31,024 nucleotides of DNA from an uncultured Bacilli bacterium (GTDB lineage Bacteria > Bacillota_I > Bacilli_A > RF39 > UBA660), in NCBI GenBank assembly GCA_910585335.1, contig CAJUCU010000009.1:1-31024 (forward strand), given 5' to 3'. Under the pieces are notes generated by a model, which searched no databases, was not told the origin of the DNA, and saw nothing but the letters and a program-made list of their open reading frames with translations. Shown piece by piece: positions 7,856 to 15,489 of this stretch; position 1 is the first letter of the stretch; each line of letters opens with the position of its first letter. The position numbers and the translations under genes are program-made.

Positions 7856-9283
7856 TTAAAGTCCTTTTTCTTTTGTCTTATATAAAACAGTATTCCCCTT
7901 CTCTAAAACCATTTCGTAGCGATTATCATTACTTAAATAATAAGCAAGTGGAACTCCCTTATCCAACAGAAAATAATCAAAATCATACTTTTTTAAATAC
8001 GTCTCATAGGGTCCTCGAAGCATAGATAAATTATAACTATCCTGATAATTATACTTGGCATACATATCAGCCCTACCATCAATAAAAACAGGAATACCAC
8101 GATAAATAAAATATCCACCATAATCATAATTATGATATAATCTCTCTGGTTTTTCTTCCTTTAAAATCTGAATAAAAGACTCATCCACCAACTCTTTCTT
8201 CGGCATCTCAAATAAATACATACTATATAGAATAACCATAATAGAAAAAAGAACTACAGTAACGTCAAACGTAGAAAGTCTTCTTCGAAAAGATGGGACA
8301 TAATGAAAGACAACATAGGTAAAAGCAATAAAGGCAAACGGCCAGAAACGAATCGCTTTAAATCCCAAAAAGATAAACATCAAAAGAATAATAAAATCAG
8401 TAAGATCAAACTTCTTCTTCCCCCAAATCAGTGAAAAAACTAAAGAAGCAAGTAAAAACATATAAAGAATACTACTACTATGATGAAAATTAACAGGTTG
8501 CCACTCCGCAATCGTACTAAGCATAAATAAATCATTCATATTCTGATAAGGATAAAGAAGCATAGCAACTCCATGAGGATTAATCAAAATAGCCAAAATC
8601 GAAAGGAAAAACACGGTTAAATATTTCTTCTTCTGGTCCCTACTCATAGAAGAAGCGACTAATTTTCCAAAAGAAAAATCAAATAATCCGGAAAAATAAA
8701 AGACAAAAGCTAAAATATAACTTAAATTAGAAGATCCACCATGCATATTAGCCCAAAGACAAGCAATAAGAGGAATAAAATAAATTTTCTTAGATTGTGA
8801 ATTTTTCTTTAAATCATATAACAAGTACAAAGTAAGTGCTAAAAAGATATTACTAATCAGAAAAGGTCTTGGCAAAACATTAAGTGATAAAGTAGCACTA
8901 GATAATAACCAAAATAATGTAAAATAGATATTCTTATGAAAATCACTCCGATTAGTTAAATATAAAACCACAAGTAATAAAAAGATACCTAAAAAAGTGA
9001 GAAGAACGGGTCCATACTCTGAAATAACACTGCTCCCATATAAAAGTATTTCAAAGAGCCATTCATGCGAAATCCAAACTGGTTTAAGAGGACTTAAATA
9101 CCAAGAGAAAACATCTGTTTTCAAAATAGTATGATGATCTATCATATACTCTCCTGCTTTCACATGCCAAAAGAAATCATTCCCATAACGAAACATCAAC
9201 ATAAAGAAAACAGAAATAGCAAGAATAACAGAAAAAATAATCACTTCTTTTCTACGTTTTTCAAAAACTTTTTCAATCTTCAT
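7856..9283 (-). CDS. Polytopic membrane protein, GT-C glycosyltransferase-like
   Basis: 475 residues with roughly ten to twelve membrane segments between residues 13 and about 365, then a soluble C-terminal tail. The early motif ND36-FFWH-VKAGEYM followed by TDVFSW and WISHEWL is the first outer-loop pattern seen in many GT-C-type, lipid-sugar-using membrane proteins. The C-terminal block NYDYGGYFIYRGIPVFIDGR recurs in this uncharacterised group. The likely role is in envelope glycan or glycolipid synthesis; the substrate is unknown. Its ATG lies inside the end of recX (11-base overlap), so translation is probably coupled. An intrinsic terminator follows. Confidence 0.6.
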   Translation of the reverse strand: MKIEKVFEKRRKEVIIFSVILAISVFFMLMFRYGNDFFWHVKAGEYMIDHHTILKTDVFSWYLSPLKPVWISHEWLFEILLYGSSVISEYGPVLLTFLGIFLLLVVLYLTNRSDFHKNIYFTLFWLLSSATLSLNVLPRPFLISNIFLALTLYLLYDLKKNSQSKKIYFIPLIACLWANMHGGSSNLSYILAFVFYFSGLFDFSFGKLVASSMSRDQKKKYLTVFFLSILAILINPHGVAMLLYPYQNMNDLFMLSTIAEWQPVNFHHSSSILYMFLLASLVFSLIWGKKKFDLTDFIILLMFIFLGFKAIRFWPFAFIAFTYVVFHYVPSFRRRLSTFDVTVVLFSIMVILYSMYLFEMPKKELVDESFIQILKEEKPERLYHNYDYGGYFIYRGIPVFIDGRADMYAKYNYQDSYNLSMLRGPYETYLKKYDFDYFLLDKGVPLAYYLSNDNRYEMVLEKGNTVLYKTKEKGL

Positions 9284-10025
9284 AACAGAATCCTTTCTGA
9301 TACATTTTTTGTTTTAGTTGATACTCTAAAGCTTCCCCACTATACTTAGAAGAAAGTTTCCGATAAAGCTTATCATATTCTCTTTTTCGAATTTCCTCCG
9401 AAGAAGAAATAGAAACTTCTTCCATCACTGTTTGAATATTGTGCCTATGAAACCCCTGCTGCAATAAATCTTGTTCAATCTTCCGTTTTAGCATAAGAGT
9501 ACTTCTATTGCGATTAGACTTCACCATTTTATTGACAATTTTACGTATTTTTTCTAATTCCATCTCATCACTATAAGAAGAAATTACTTCTAAAATAATA
9601 TCTTGAGAAATCCCCTTCTTAGTAAGTTCATAACAAATCTTATTAGGACCTCGTGAAGTGGTAAGTAGTTGTTCATGAAGAAAGCTACTAGCATACTGAG
9701 AATCGTTAAGATAGCCTTGTTCCAATAATCGATCAAGTACTTTCGTAATAATGGTAAGTGGATACTCTTTTTTCTTTAATAAATCGAAAACTTCTTTATA
9801 ACTACGAAGTCTTGTTTTTAAATATTTAAGAGCAGCATAATAAGCATCACATTCTTGATTATAATCAATCATCCCTAAAATCTTCTTAGTATCAATTTCT
9901 TTTTTTAAAAGGAGCTCATATTTTAAAATCACTTCTTCATATAAATCCATCTCTTTTCCATTGGAAAAAGAAACTTTATACTTTCCATCTCGCATCTTCT
10001 TATATTTTTCTACCTGCACTAACAT
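9273..10025 (-). CDS. recX: Regulatory protein RecX
   Basis: About 250 residues. An N-terminal extension (VEKYKKMRDGKYKVSFSNG) precedes helical three-helix repeats: DAYYAALKYLKTRLRSYKEV, LLEQGYLNDSQYASSF, RGPNKICYELTKKGIS and the C-terminal LKRKIEQDLLQQGFHRHNI, all standard for Firmicute RecX. RecX binds RecA filaments and restrains recombination in the cytoplasm. The start is uncertain: AGGAG ends only three bases from ATG 10025, while GTG 10019 has the better nine-base spacing. No recA nearby. The 3' end overlaps the downstream membrane gene. Confidence 0.92.
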   Translation of the reverse strand: MLVQVEKYKKMRDGKYKVSFSNGKEMDLYEEVILKYELLLKKEIDTKKILGMIDYNQECDAYYAALKYLKTRLRSYKEVFDLLKKKEYPLTIITKVLDRLLEQGYLNDSQYASSFLHEQLLTTSRGPNKICYELTKKGISQDIILEVISSYSDEMELEKIRKIVNKMVKSNRNRSTLMLKRKIEQDLLQQGFHRHNIQTVMEEVSISSSEEIRKREYDKLYRKLSSKYSGEALEYQLKQKMYQKGFCYED

Positions 10026-10043
10026 CAACTCCTACTTACTTTT

Positions 10044-10049
10044 ATTATA
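10044..10049 (-). promoter_or_regulatory. -10 box upstream of recX
   Basis: A minus-strand TATAAT lies about 20 bases before the recX ribosome site. The matching -35 (TATTAA at 17 bases) is weak. It probably drives recX and the coupled membrane gene. Confidence 0.4.
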
Positions 10050-10119
10050 CCAAAACAATACAAACTTTTAATAATCTTTTTATAAATTTTGTCATAATAA
10101 AATGAACATAAAAAAATAA

Positions 10120-10139
10120 CAAGATAGAATCCTATCTTG
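10120..10139 (-). terminator. Terminator after the DUF5680-like gene
   Basis: A perfect stem CAAGATAG / CTATCTTG around a four-base loop, followed on the minus strand by TTATTTTTTT, directly after the stop at 10144. Confidence 0.85.
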
Positions 10140-10143
10140 CCTT

Positions 10144-10611
10144 TTATCTTTGAATGATACCACCATGGCATTTCAAAATATAAATTTTCTCATCATTTTT
10201 ATAAATCGTTTCTACTCCATCAAAAGATGTTAAATCACCAGTAACTTCAAATGTATATCGATATTCATTATTTACATACTCTCTTGGACCTCTAACTGGT
10301 AAAATATCCTCTTCTCCTACTTTCATTAACGAAGGTCTTAAAGCTTGATCCATCGCCTCTTCACTCAAGCTTTCATTTAAGGTTACCCCGTAATAGTTCA
10401 TCCCCCAAACTGGTGTCTCTGAAGAAGAATAAACAACTTCCTCTCCCATAAACTTCGTACCACCAAAATAAGTATCGTGATAAGTCATTTTATCATTATG
10501 ATATTCATAATCAAAGGAACCTTTTCTAGAAGAAAGTACTTTTTCCACATTTTCATTGGCATAAGTCTGCTTTTTAGCCTCAATTAAAAAATCATATAAA
10601 TCATTTTCCAA
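10144..10611 (-). CDS. DUF5680-like protein
   Basis: 155 residues, soluble, no signal or membrane segment. The order FLIEAKKQTYANE, SSRKGSFDYEYHNDKMTY, DTYFGGTKFMGEEVVY, VWGMNYYGV, RGPREYVNNEYRYTFEV and a final CHGGIIQR agrees with the uncharacterised DUF5680 family as I remember it; its function is not known. The start codon is TTG at 10611, supported by GGAGG eight bases before it; no in-frame ATG lies nearby. It follows rpoZ by 57 bases in the same direction and ends in a strong terminator, so it probably shares the rpoZ transcript. Confidence 0.7.
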   Translation of the reverse strand: MENDLYDFLIEAKKQTYANENVEKVLSSRKGSFDYEYHNDKMTYHDTYFGGTKFMGEEVVYSSSETPVWGMNYYGVTLNESLSEEAMDQALRPSLMKVGEEDILPVRGPREYVNNEYRYTFEVTGDLTSFDGVETIYKNDEKIYILKCHGGIIQR

Positions 10612-10668
10612 TGTTTACACCTCCAAAATTCATTAATAACATATTAACACAAAAAAAAGAAAAAGTAA

Positions 10669-10872
10669 CTAAGACTTTCTCTCTATCGTAATTAGGCCTT
10701 CTGTTACTTCTTCTAAAGCCCTTCCAATATTCTTTGCACATTTATAGTCAGAACTAGCCATTTGATTATGACCCGTTCTAGACATTTCTTTACTTCTTCT
10801 GGCCGCAATATGTACAAGTTCATATTTAGACTCTACAACAAGTAGCAATTTATCAATAGATGGATAGATCAC
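10669..10872 (-). CDS. rpoZ: RNA polymerase omega subunit
   Basis: 67 residues, the usual short Firmicute length. IYPSIDKLL begins the protein, YELVHIAARRSKEM is the conserved omega helix, and CAKNIGRALEEVTEG the second block. Omega binds the beta-prime subunit and helps assemble RNA polymerase. The start is GTG, with GGGAG nine bases before it. Monocistronic or joined with the DUF5680-like gene; not in the gmk-rpoZ arrangement common in Bacilli. A promoter lies just upstream. Confidence 0.9.
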   Translation of the reverse strand: MIYPSIDKLLLVVESKYELVHIAARRSKEMSRTGHNQMASSDYKCAKNIGRALEEVTEGLITIERKS

Positions 10873-10893
10873 TATATCACACTCCCTATTTTA

Positions 10894-10922
10894 AGAATAT
10901 CGGAAGTGAATAAAATAATCAA
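10894..10922 (-). promoter_or_regulatory. Promoter of rpoZ
   Basis: On the minus strand TTGATT (10917-10922), 17 bases, then TATTCT (10894-10899), about 20 bases before the rpoZ start. Four of six matches at each box. Confidence 0.45.
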
Positions 10923-10993
10923 GCAATACGACACAATTAGACATTATTTTTTACACTAACAAAAATCAAAGTTTACTTTTTCTTGACTGTAAA

Positions 10994-11122
10994 TTAGCGG
11001 AATTGGCAACAAGAACCACATTGAACATTACTAACTACATTTTCTTCACTGCAAGTATATGCAGGACGATAAGTATGACGATAAACATGATGGTTAATAA
11101 CACGTGTATGAATTGGACAAAC
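10994..11122 (-). pseudogene. 3' half of a split CotD-like spore coat gene
   Basis: The frame reads VCPIHTRVINHHVYRHTYRP, then AYTCSEENVVSNVQCGSCCQFR and TAA. The His/Tyr/Cys-rich composition with paired Cys near the end is typical of CotD-type coat proteins. It has no start of its own: upstream of 11122 the frame runs into the inserted element, where a chance ATG at 11167 overlaps mazF. The missing 5' half is at 15183-15401. Joining the two at the shared GT gives HEVPQV-CPIHTRV without a break. The host gene is therefore interrupted. Confidence 0.8.
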
Positions 11123-11125
11123 ATG
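11114..11125 (-). other. Putative att junction (left end of element)
   Basis: The minus-strand sequence here is CATGTTTGTCCA. Compared with the other junction, CAAGTGTGATAA, the two agree as CA-x-GT-x-TG. The few common bases fit a serine-recombinase crossover with a 2-bp core (GT or TG). Confidence 0.6.
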
Positions 11126-11147
11126 TGTCTGCCCCTTTTTGATAGAT

Positions 11148-11489
11148 TTATTCTTCAATACATGCATGAAATAATGTGATTATGCTTATAAAATCATTAT
11201 CACTTAGTTTTTCTATAAATTTCAAATTTCTAATTTCATAATCTATACTTCTTATATGTTCACATAAAACAGATCCATGTACATTCTTAGTATCTTCCAA
11301 TTTATAATGAGTGGGAAATTCTTTCTCATTAGATGTAATCGGACATACAATTACCATTTTCGTATTTTGATTAAAGACATTAGTACTAATAACAACGGCT
11401 GGTCTAAAGCCTCTTTGTTCATGTCCCTTTATAGGATTAAAATCTAAAAAAACAATGTCTCCTTGTTTTGGAATATATTTTTTTACCAT
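11148..11489 (-). CDS. mazF: MazF/PemK-family toxin
   Basis: 113 residues. KQGDIVFLDFNPIKGHEQRGFRPAVVIS is the MazF opening: the GDIV strand, the P-x-x-G-x-E-Q loop and the RP-AVV strand. VIVCPITS and later LCEHIRSID complete the conserved set. MazF proteins are ribosome-independent mRNA interferases. Its ATG lies seven bases inside the end of mazE, so the pair is translationally coupled. It ends 25 bases before the element's left junction, so it is cargo of the element. It may stabilise the element by addiction (inference). Confidence 0.93.
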   Translation of the reverse strand: MVKKYIPKQGDIVFLDFNPIKGHEQRGFRPAVVISTNVFNQNTKMVIVCPITSNEKEFPTHYKLEDTKNVHGSVLCEHIRSIDYEIRNLKFIEKLSDNDFISIITLFHACIEE

Positions 11490-11725
11490 ATTTCTTTTCC
11501 TACATTTTCATCCCAAGAAAATTCTTTCGCTAAATTTTTCCCATGATACTCTTTAAATCTATCTTCTAATGATATCTTTTTTTTCTTTGGAATACTGATA
11601 ATTATTCTATCATCTTCTTGTGCAATATCTAATATATCATTCGTTTTAATATTTAAAGATTTTAAAATACTACTAGGAATTCTAATTCCAGCAGAGTTTC
11701 CCCATTTTTGAATCCTTGCTTCCAT
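11483..11725 (-). CDS. mazE: MazE-like antitoxin (AbrB/MazE fold)
   Basis: 80 residues from the ATG at 11725. MEARIQKWGNSAGIRIPSSI is the swapped-hairpin DNA-binding domain of MazE; the C-terminal half (SLEDRFKEYHGKNLAKEFSW) would bind and block the toxin. Start chosen because GGAGATGA sits correctly before it and because the promoter at 11748-11776 would place the transcript start near 11741, excluding the longer frame from 11758. It overlaps mazF by seven bases. Confidence 0.9.
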   Translation of the reverse strand: MEARIQKWGNSAGIRIPSSILKSLNIKTNDILDIAQEDDRIIISIPKKKKISLEDRFKEYHGKNLAKEFSWDENVGKEIW

Positions 11726-11747
11726 AATGTCATCTCCGTTCATATGT

Positions 11748-11776
11748 AGTATATACAAAGTTTATACAATTGTCAA
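11748..11776 (-). promoter_or_regulatory. Promoter of mazEF
   Basis: Perfect TTGACA (11771-11776), 17 bases, TATACT (11748-11753) on the minus strand. The -10 lies within the near-palindrome AGTATATACT, a plausible MazE/MazF autoregulatory operator. Confidence 0.75.
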
Positions 11777-11803
11777 TTATTTTTTCACTATTATTATTCA
11801 AAC

Positions 11804-13363
11804 TTAATGAAAACTTACATGAATATGAATCGTTTTATCTTCCAATATTTCTATTCGATCAACTAAGTTAATAATGAATCCCCTACTAACTTCTTTCATA
11901 GATAAAAATCTATCGATATATTCTAAAATCATTTTATTTTTCTTCTTTTCAGTAATCATATGATTCATAAGATGTTTAAACTCATGATATCTTTTTTGTT
12001 TAATAGCTAGCTCATTTTCCAATTTTAATTTAACTCTTTTATATTGCTGCTCAGTAATTTTTTTATTTAACTTATCAATATAAATAAAATCTAGATTATC
12101 ATTGATTTGCTTAATGTCATTAGTAAGTACATCCAATTCTTTTTTATTGTTCACTTTATCATTCTCGTTTAAACTATTTAAAACAGCTTTTTTTATTTTA
12201 TCTTTCTTAATATATTTTAAACACATTTCAGTTAAAGACTGAATAATCGCTTTTTCTAATTCATCATAGTTATTTGAATGAGTAGTACATACTTTTTTAT
12301 TGATATAAGTTCGATAATAATTACAAATTGTATAACATCTGTTATCTTTTTTTCTTCTAGATTGTATGGATATCCGATGTCCACAATCACCACAGTATAA
12401 TAATCCATCTAGTAAATGGATTTCTTTTTTGGAGATTTTACCTTTATTTTTAGGTATTAATTTTTGAACTTCATAAAATAGCTCTTTACTAATAATAGCT
12501 TCATGAGTATTTTCAACAATGATATAATCTTTCGGATGATTTTTAATCACTTTTTTCACCTTATAATTAATCTTACTTCGTCTATTTTGTACCATATCGC
12601 CTATATACATTCTATTTGTTAAAATATCTCTTATTGTTTTGGAATGCCACTGTCCATATTTTAAATTATAATTATTTTTCCATTCAAAGTTATAATACTG
12701 TGCTGGCGTTTTTACTCCTTCACTGGTAAGTTGTTTCGCTATTTTAAAAAATGATAACCCTTCTAAACACATATCAAATATTCTTTTCACTATAATGGCT
12801 TGTTCGATATTTATGACCAAATGATTCTTATTATCTTTATCTTGATTATATCCAAATGGAGTTCTACCTCCTACCCATTTTCCTTCTTTCATTTTAGCTT
12901 TTAAACTAGATTTAATCTTCTTTGAAATATCTTTAGCATACATATCATTCATGATTGCTTTAAATGGGGCTATATCATTATTAGAGCTATCCAAAAAGGT
13001 ATCTATATTATCAGTAACTGCAATGTATCTAACATGATGTTCTGGAAAATATTTTTCAATCAAATTACCTGTTCCAATATAATCTCTTCCAAGTCTAGAC
13101 ATATCTTTTGTAATAACCATATTAATCTTACCTAACTCAATATCATCAAGTAGTCTATTAAATTCTGGTCGATCAAAATTGGTTCCAGAATATCCATCAT
13201 CCATATAAATATCATAGACCTTTAAATTGTTTTCTTTTACATATTGAAGTAATAAACTTTTCTGATTGCTAATACTTTCACTCGTCGTAGCTTTATCATC
13301 ATCTTCCTTAGATAACCTGATATAAAGACCAACATTATATATATTATTTAACCCCTCTAACAA
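11804..13363 (-). CDS. Large serine recombinase (integrase/resolvase family)
   Basis: 519 residues. The catalytic domain opens GLYIRLSKED with nucleophile S18, and continues DDGYSGTNFDRPEF and KDMSRLGRDYIGTG with the conserved Arg residues. The recombinase domain starts near 165 (GKWVGGRTPFGY). A zinc ribbon (LLYCGDCGHR...CTTHS) near 320-365 and a C-terminal coiled coil (about 385-470) follow, as in TndX/Ccr-type enzymes. It would integrate and excise the element. The start is TTG, overlapping the small upstream gene by seven bases. Confidence 0.95.
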   Translation of the reverse strand: MLEGLNNIYNVGLYIRLSKEDDDKATTSESISNQKSLLLQYVKENNLKVYDIYMDDGYSGTNFDRPEFNRLLDDIELGKINMVITKDMSRLGRDYIGTGNLIEKYFPEHHVRYIAVTDNIDTFLDSSNNDIAPFKAIMNDMYAKDISKKIKSSLKAKMKEGKWVGGRTPFGYNQDKDNKNHLVINIEQAIIVKRIFDMCLEGLSFFKIAKQLTSEGVKTPAQYYNFEWKNNYNLKYGQWHSKTIRDILTNRMYIGDMVQNRRSKINYKVKKVIKNHPKDYIIVENTHEAIISKELFYEVQKLIPKNKGKISKKEIHLLDGLLYCGDCGHRISIQSRRKKDNRCYTICNYYRTYINKKVCTTHSNNYDELEKAIIQSLTEMCLKYIKKDKIKKAVLNSLNENDKVNNKKELDVLTNDIKQINDNLDFIYIDKLNKKITEQQYKRVKLKLENELAIKQKRYHEFKHLMNHMITEKKKNKMILEYIDRFLSMKEVSRGFIINLVDRIEILEDKTIHIHVSFH

Positions 13364-13530
13364 TCCTTACCACCTTCTAAAGATAAATAAGTACATGATG
13401 ATACCTCACTTTTTTCACTTTTACAAATCACCTCGATATATTTTTTTAATTCCTTATTTAAAACTTTTATAAGAATATCATTTATATCATTAGCCTCATC
13501 ATAAATATAATAAATCTTATACTTATCCAT
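13357..13530 (-). CDS. Small protein upstream of the recombinase
   Basis: 57 residues from the ATG at 13530 (GAGGTG seven bases before it; a longer start at 13545 lacks this). Acidic then Lys/Glu-rich: MDKYKIYYIYDEANDINDIL, with two Cys at the end. No family recognised. Its stop overlaps the recombinase start, so the two are coupled; small genes in this place in other elements often serve regulation or excision, but nothing in the sequence proves it. Confidence 0.5.
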   Translation of the reverse strand: MDKYKIYYIYDEANDINDILIKVLNKELKKYIEVICKSEKSEVSSCTYLSLEGGKDC

Positions 13531-13611
13531 AATTAAGCACCTCACTTAAATTTATGGATAAATAACCAATTTTAGTATTATTTATAAGTATTCACTTTTA
13601 CTAAAAAAAAA

Positions 13612-13649
13612 CATCCTAAATTTCTACTTTAGCAAAAATTTGTAGGATG
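13612..13649 (-). terminator. Terminator after fic
   Basis: CATCCTA (13612-13618) pairs with TAGGATG (13643-13649), extended by AATTT/AAATT inside. The minus strand continues with nine T. It separates the metallopeptidase-fic transcript from the recombinase. Confidence 0.85.
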
Positions 13650-13655
13650 ACATTT

Positions 13656-14408
13656 TTAATTACTTTCTTCTATTTCAAAATTTAATAACTCTTCACAGAT
13701 TTTTTCATATAAATCTTGTTCATGTTTTATAGTATCAATTAAAAACATTTTATCTTTTTTATATTCTTTTAGTCCCCTCATATAATAAACTTTATCATCA
13801 TCCAACACAAGAAATGGCATAATATTATTTCTTAAGCATTCTTTAAACATAATAATCCTACCAACTCTACCATTTCCATCTCCAAAGGGATGAATTCTCT
13901 CAAAATGATAATGAAAATCAATGATATCTTCTAAAGTAATATTGGTTTTTTTATTATATTCAACAAGTAATTGATCAATTTCTTTTTCTACATCTTCAGG
14001 TGATGTTGTATGAATAACATTGACAAGACCAATCATATTAGGAACTACTTTAAATCCTCCAACATTATATCTAGGATTTTCCTCATCACTCGTATTTCTT
14101 TTTAATATCTTATTCATTTCGATAATCATCTCTTTAGATAACAAATTATCAATATTATCTAGCATGTAATCAAATAATTTAAAATGATTTTTAGATTCAG
14201 TTAAATCATCTAATTGAATCAAATCATCACTTTTGGGTATAAAAGAGGAAGTATCAAATATGGCCTCAGTTTGATCACTAGTTAATCTACTTCCTTCAAT
14301 TTTATTTGAATTATAAGAAAAATTAACTTGTGAATAATGATATATATTTCCCTTAAATTTAGATTCTTTCTGACTAATTAATTCCTTTTTTATTTTAGCT
14401 ATATCCAT
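13656..14408 (-). CDS. fic: Fic-domain protein with N-terminal inhibitory motif
   Basis: 250 residues. The Fic core is H173-PFGDGNGRVGR184, a complete catalytic loop. At the N-terminus S34-NKI-E38-G39 matches the inhibitory helix [S/T]xxxE[G/N], making this a self-inhibited class II Fic. Fic enzymes usually transfer AMP from ATP to protein hydroxyls; the target is unknown. It starts three bases after the stop of the metallopeptidase gene and is followed by a terminator, so the two form one transcript and possibly one function. It is cargo of the integrative element. Confidence 0.93.
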   Translation of the reverse strand: MDIAKIKKELISQKESKFKGNIYHYSQVNFSYNSNKIEGSRLTSDQTEAIFDTSSFIPKSDDLIQLDDLTESKNHFKLFDYMLDNIDNLLSKEMIIEMNKILKRNTSDEENPRYNVGGFKVVPNMIGLVNVIHTTSPEDVEKEIDQLLVEYNKKTNITLEDIIDFHYHFERIHPFGDGNGRVGRIIMFKECLRNNIMPFLVLDDDKVYYMRGLKEYKKDKMFLIDTIKHEQDLYEKICEELLNFEIEESN

Positions 14409-14411
14409 ATA

Positions 14412-15092
14412 TTATCTCCCTTTACCATCTACATTGAACATTTTTTCATTATAATACTCTACAGATTTAATAACTAAATCCTTACTTAATTCCTTAATGA
14501 TATCTTTAGATTTTAGTGCTACTAAAAAATAATCTTTTCCCAGGCTTTCTATTAAATAACTAACCATCAAATAAGCATAATCGTAACTATCGTATTCATG
14601 CATACCAAATTCATTCTCTAACTCATACATAGATGGAATATCTGTTTTATTAACATATTCATCAAGTAAAAAACGAATGCCTCTACTATAAGTTCCATCC
14701 AAATATTTAGCAACACCTTCAGTTAACCATTCTGGTTGATTGCCATATAAGATATTTTGAATACCATGAATTTCTTCATGAAAAATAACGTTTTTATATT
14801 CTTCTTTACCCCATTCAGTTTCAGTTGGATTATCTTTCGGCTCAAAAAAATTCAAAGAGTTGTCTTCATCCTTATAGCAAGCACACATGTAATCGGGCAT
14901 TTTATCAAAGCCACGACTCTTCATGCTATCTACTAATTCACCAATAGTGTCATAAATAAATATATTAAAATTAAATCGTCCATCATCTATTACATTAAAA
15001 AAATCTAATATCTCTGGTTTTCTTGAAATCAATACTTGTTCCACTTCATTTTGATAATAATTATTTCTATTTGTACAAAAATACTGGTTCAT
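14412..15092 (-). CDS. Putative zinc metallopeptidase (gluzincin-like)
   Basis: 226 residues from ATG 15092, chosen because AGAGG stands nine bases before it; an upstream ATG at 15143 would lie before the likely transcript start. VIF-H105-EE-I-H109 is the zinc-binding HExxH motif, and WLT-E125-GVAKYLDG supplies the third ligand, as in 'peptidase MA'-like gluzincins. No signal peptide, so it would act in the cytoplasm. Its partner is the fic gene three bases downstream. Substrate unknown. It might process a host factor or a Fic target (inference). Confidence 0.8.
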   Translation of the reverse strand: MNQYFCTNRNNYYQNEVEQVLISRKPEILDFFNVIDDGRFNFNIFIYDTIGELVDSMKSRGFDKMPDYMCACYKDEDNSLNFFEPKDNPTETEWGKEEYKNVIFHEEIHGIQNILYGNQPEWLTEGVAKYLDGTYSRGIRFLLDEYVNKTDIPSMYELENEFGMHEYDSYDYAYLMVSYLIESLGKDYFLVALKSKDIIKELSKDLVIKSVEYYNEKMFNVDGKGR

Positions 15093-15111
15093 AAGAATCA
15101 TCCTCTGTTTA

Positions 15112-15117
15112 ATTATA
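15112..15117 (-). promoter_or_regulatory. Extended -10 promoter of metallopeptidase-fic
   Basis: TATAAT preceded by TGA (extended -10) on the minus strand, 20 bases before the ATG at 15092. A TTGATA lies 20 bases upstream, at a longer than usual distance. Confidence 0.5.
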
Positions 15118-15128
15118 TCATACAAAAA

Positions 15129-15149
15129 GACATTTTTTATCAAAATGCC
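15129..15149 (-). terminator. Terminator at the element's right end
   Basis: GGCATTTT pairs with AAAATGTC (one G-U) and is followed by TTTTT on the minus strand. It would stop transcripts entering from the truncated cotD-like gene before they reach the element's genes. Confidence 0.6.
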
Positions 15150-15180
15150 TAGTATTTATTCTCTTTAGTCTATCATAAAT

Positions 15181-15191
15181 TATCACACTTG
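15181..15191 (-). other. Putative att junction (right end of element)
   Basis: Minus-strand CAAGTGTGATA: the first bases belong to the coat gene (CCT CAA GT), and GATAA begins the element and brings the premature stop TGA. Confidence 0.6.
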
Positions 15192-15401
15192 AGGTACTTC
15201 ATGTACAAAAGTTCTATGAACGCATCTTTCTCTTACTCCTTCATTAATTGGTTGTTGAAAAGAGTTTGTTGTATTTTGCATAGCAGCACCACTATTCATA
15301 TTAATATCAATGTTCATATCATTTTCTACTGTATTATTATTACCATTAATTTCAGTTTGCATATTCGCTTCATTATAAAGCGCTTGGTCATGTCTAAACA
15401 T
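15183..15401 (-). pseudogene. 5' half of a split CotD-like spore coat gene
   Basis: 72 codons with a good AGGAGG site. An Asn/Met/Gln-rich N-terminus (EINGNNNTVENDMNIDINMN) leads to ERCVHRTFVHEVPQV, where a TGA supplied by the inserted element ends it. The HRTFVHEVP block is what one expects just before the CPIHTRVINHH block now found 4 kb away at 10994-11122. Reunited length would be about 114 residues. It may still be transcribed and yield a truncated peptide lacking the Cys/His-rich part. Confidence 0.75.
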
Positions 15402-15489
15402 ATTTTTTCCTCCTATCTAGTTTTATCATATTCACTTAGAAAAAAGTTGCCTATATGTTTAGCCCAATTTAAAATAGCTATTTTTATAT

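Larger units (their letters stand above)
11122..15187 (-). mobile_element. ~4.07-kb serine-recombinase integrative element in a cotD-like gene
   Basis: All genes face left: metallopeptidase, Fic, a small ORF, large serine recombinase, mazE, mazF. Its ends fall inside the two halves of one CotD-like gene. No conjugation, replication, excisionase-type or phage structural gene is seen, so mobility would rest on the recombinase alone or on a helper. Boundaries are precise to a few bases because the shared core is only about two bases. Confidence 0.8.

Noticed and set aside
10873..10993. A terminator for the cotD-like gene in the gap before rpoZ
   Set aside because: Only weak pairings such as TTACA/TGTAA were found, without a convincing stem and T-run.
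10994..11167. An intact 57-residue gene starting at ATG 11167
   Set aside because: The first 15 codons lie in the inserted element and overlap mazF, no ribosome site precedes the ATG, and the coat-like part begins only after the junction.
11804..13363. This serine recombinase as the enzyme inverting 7488-7797
   Set aside because: It has a clear role in its own element, whose junctions do not resemble the 28-bp repeats. The repeats look more like tyrosine-recombinase sites. It cannot be fully excluded.
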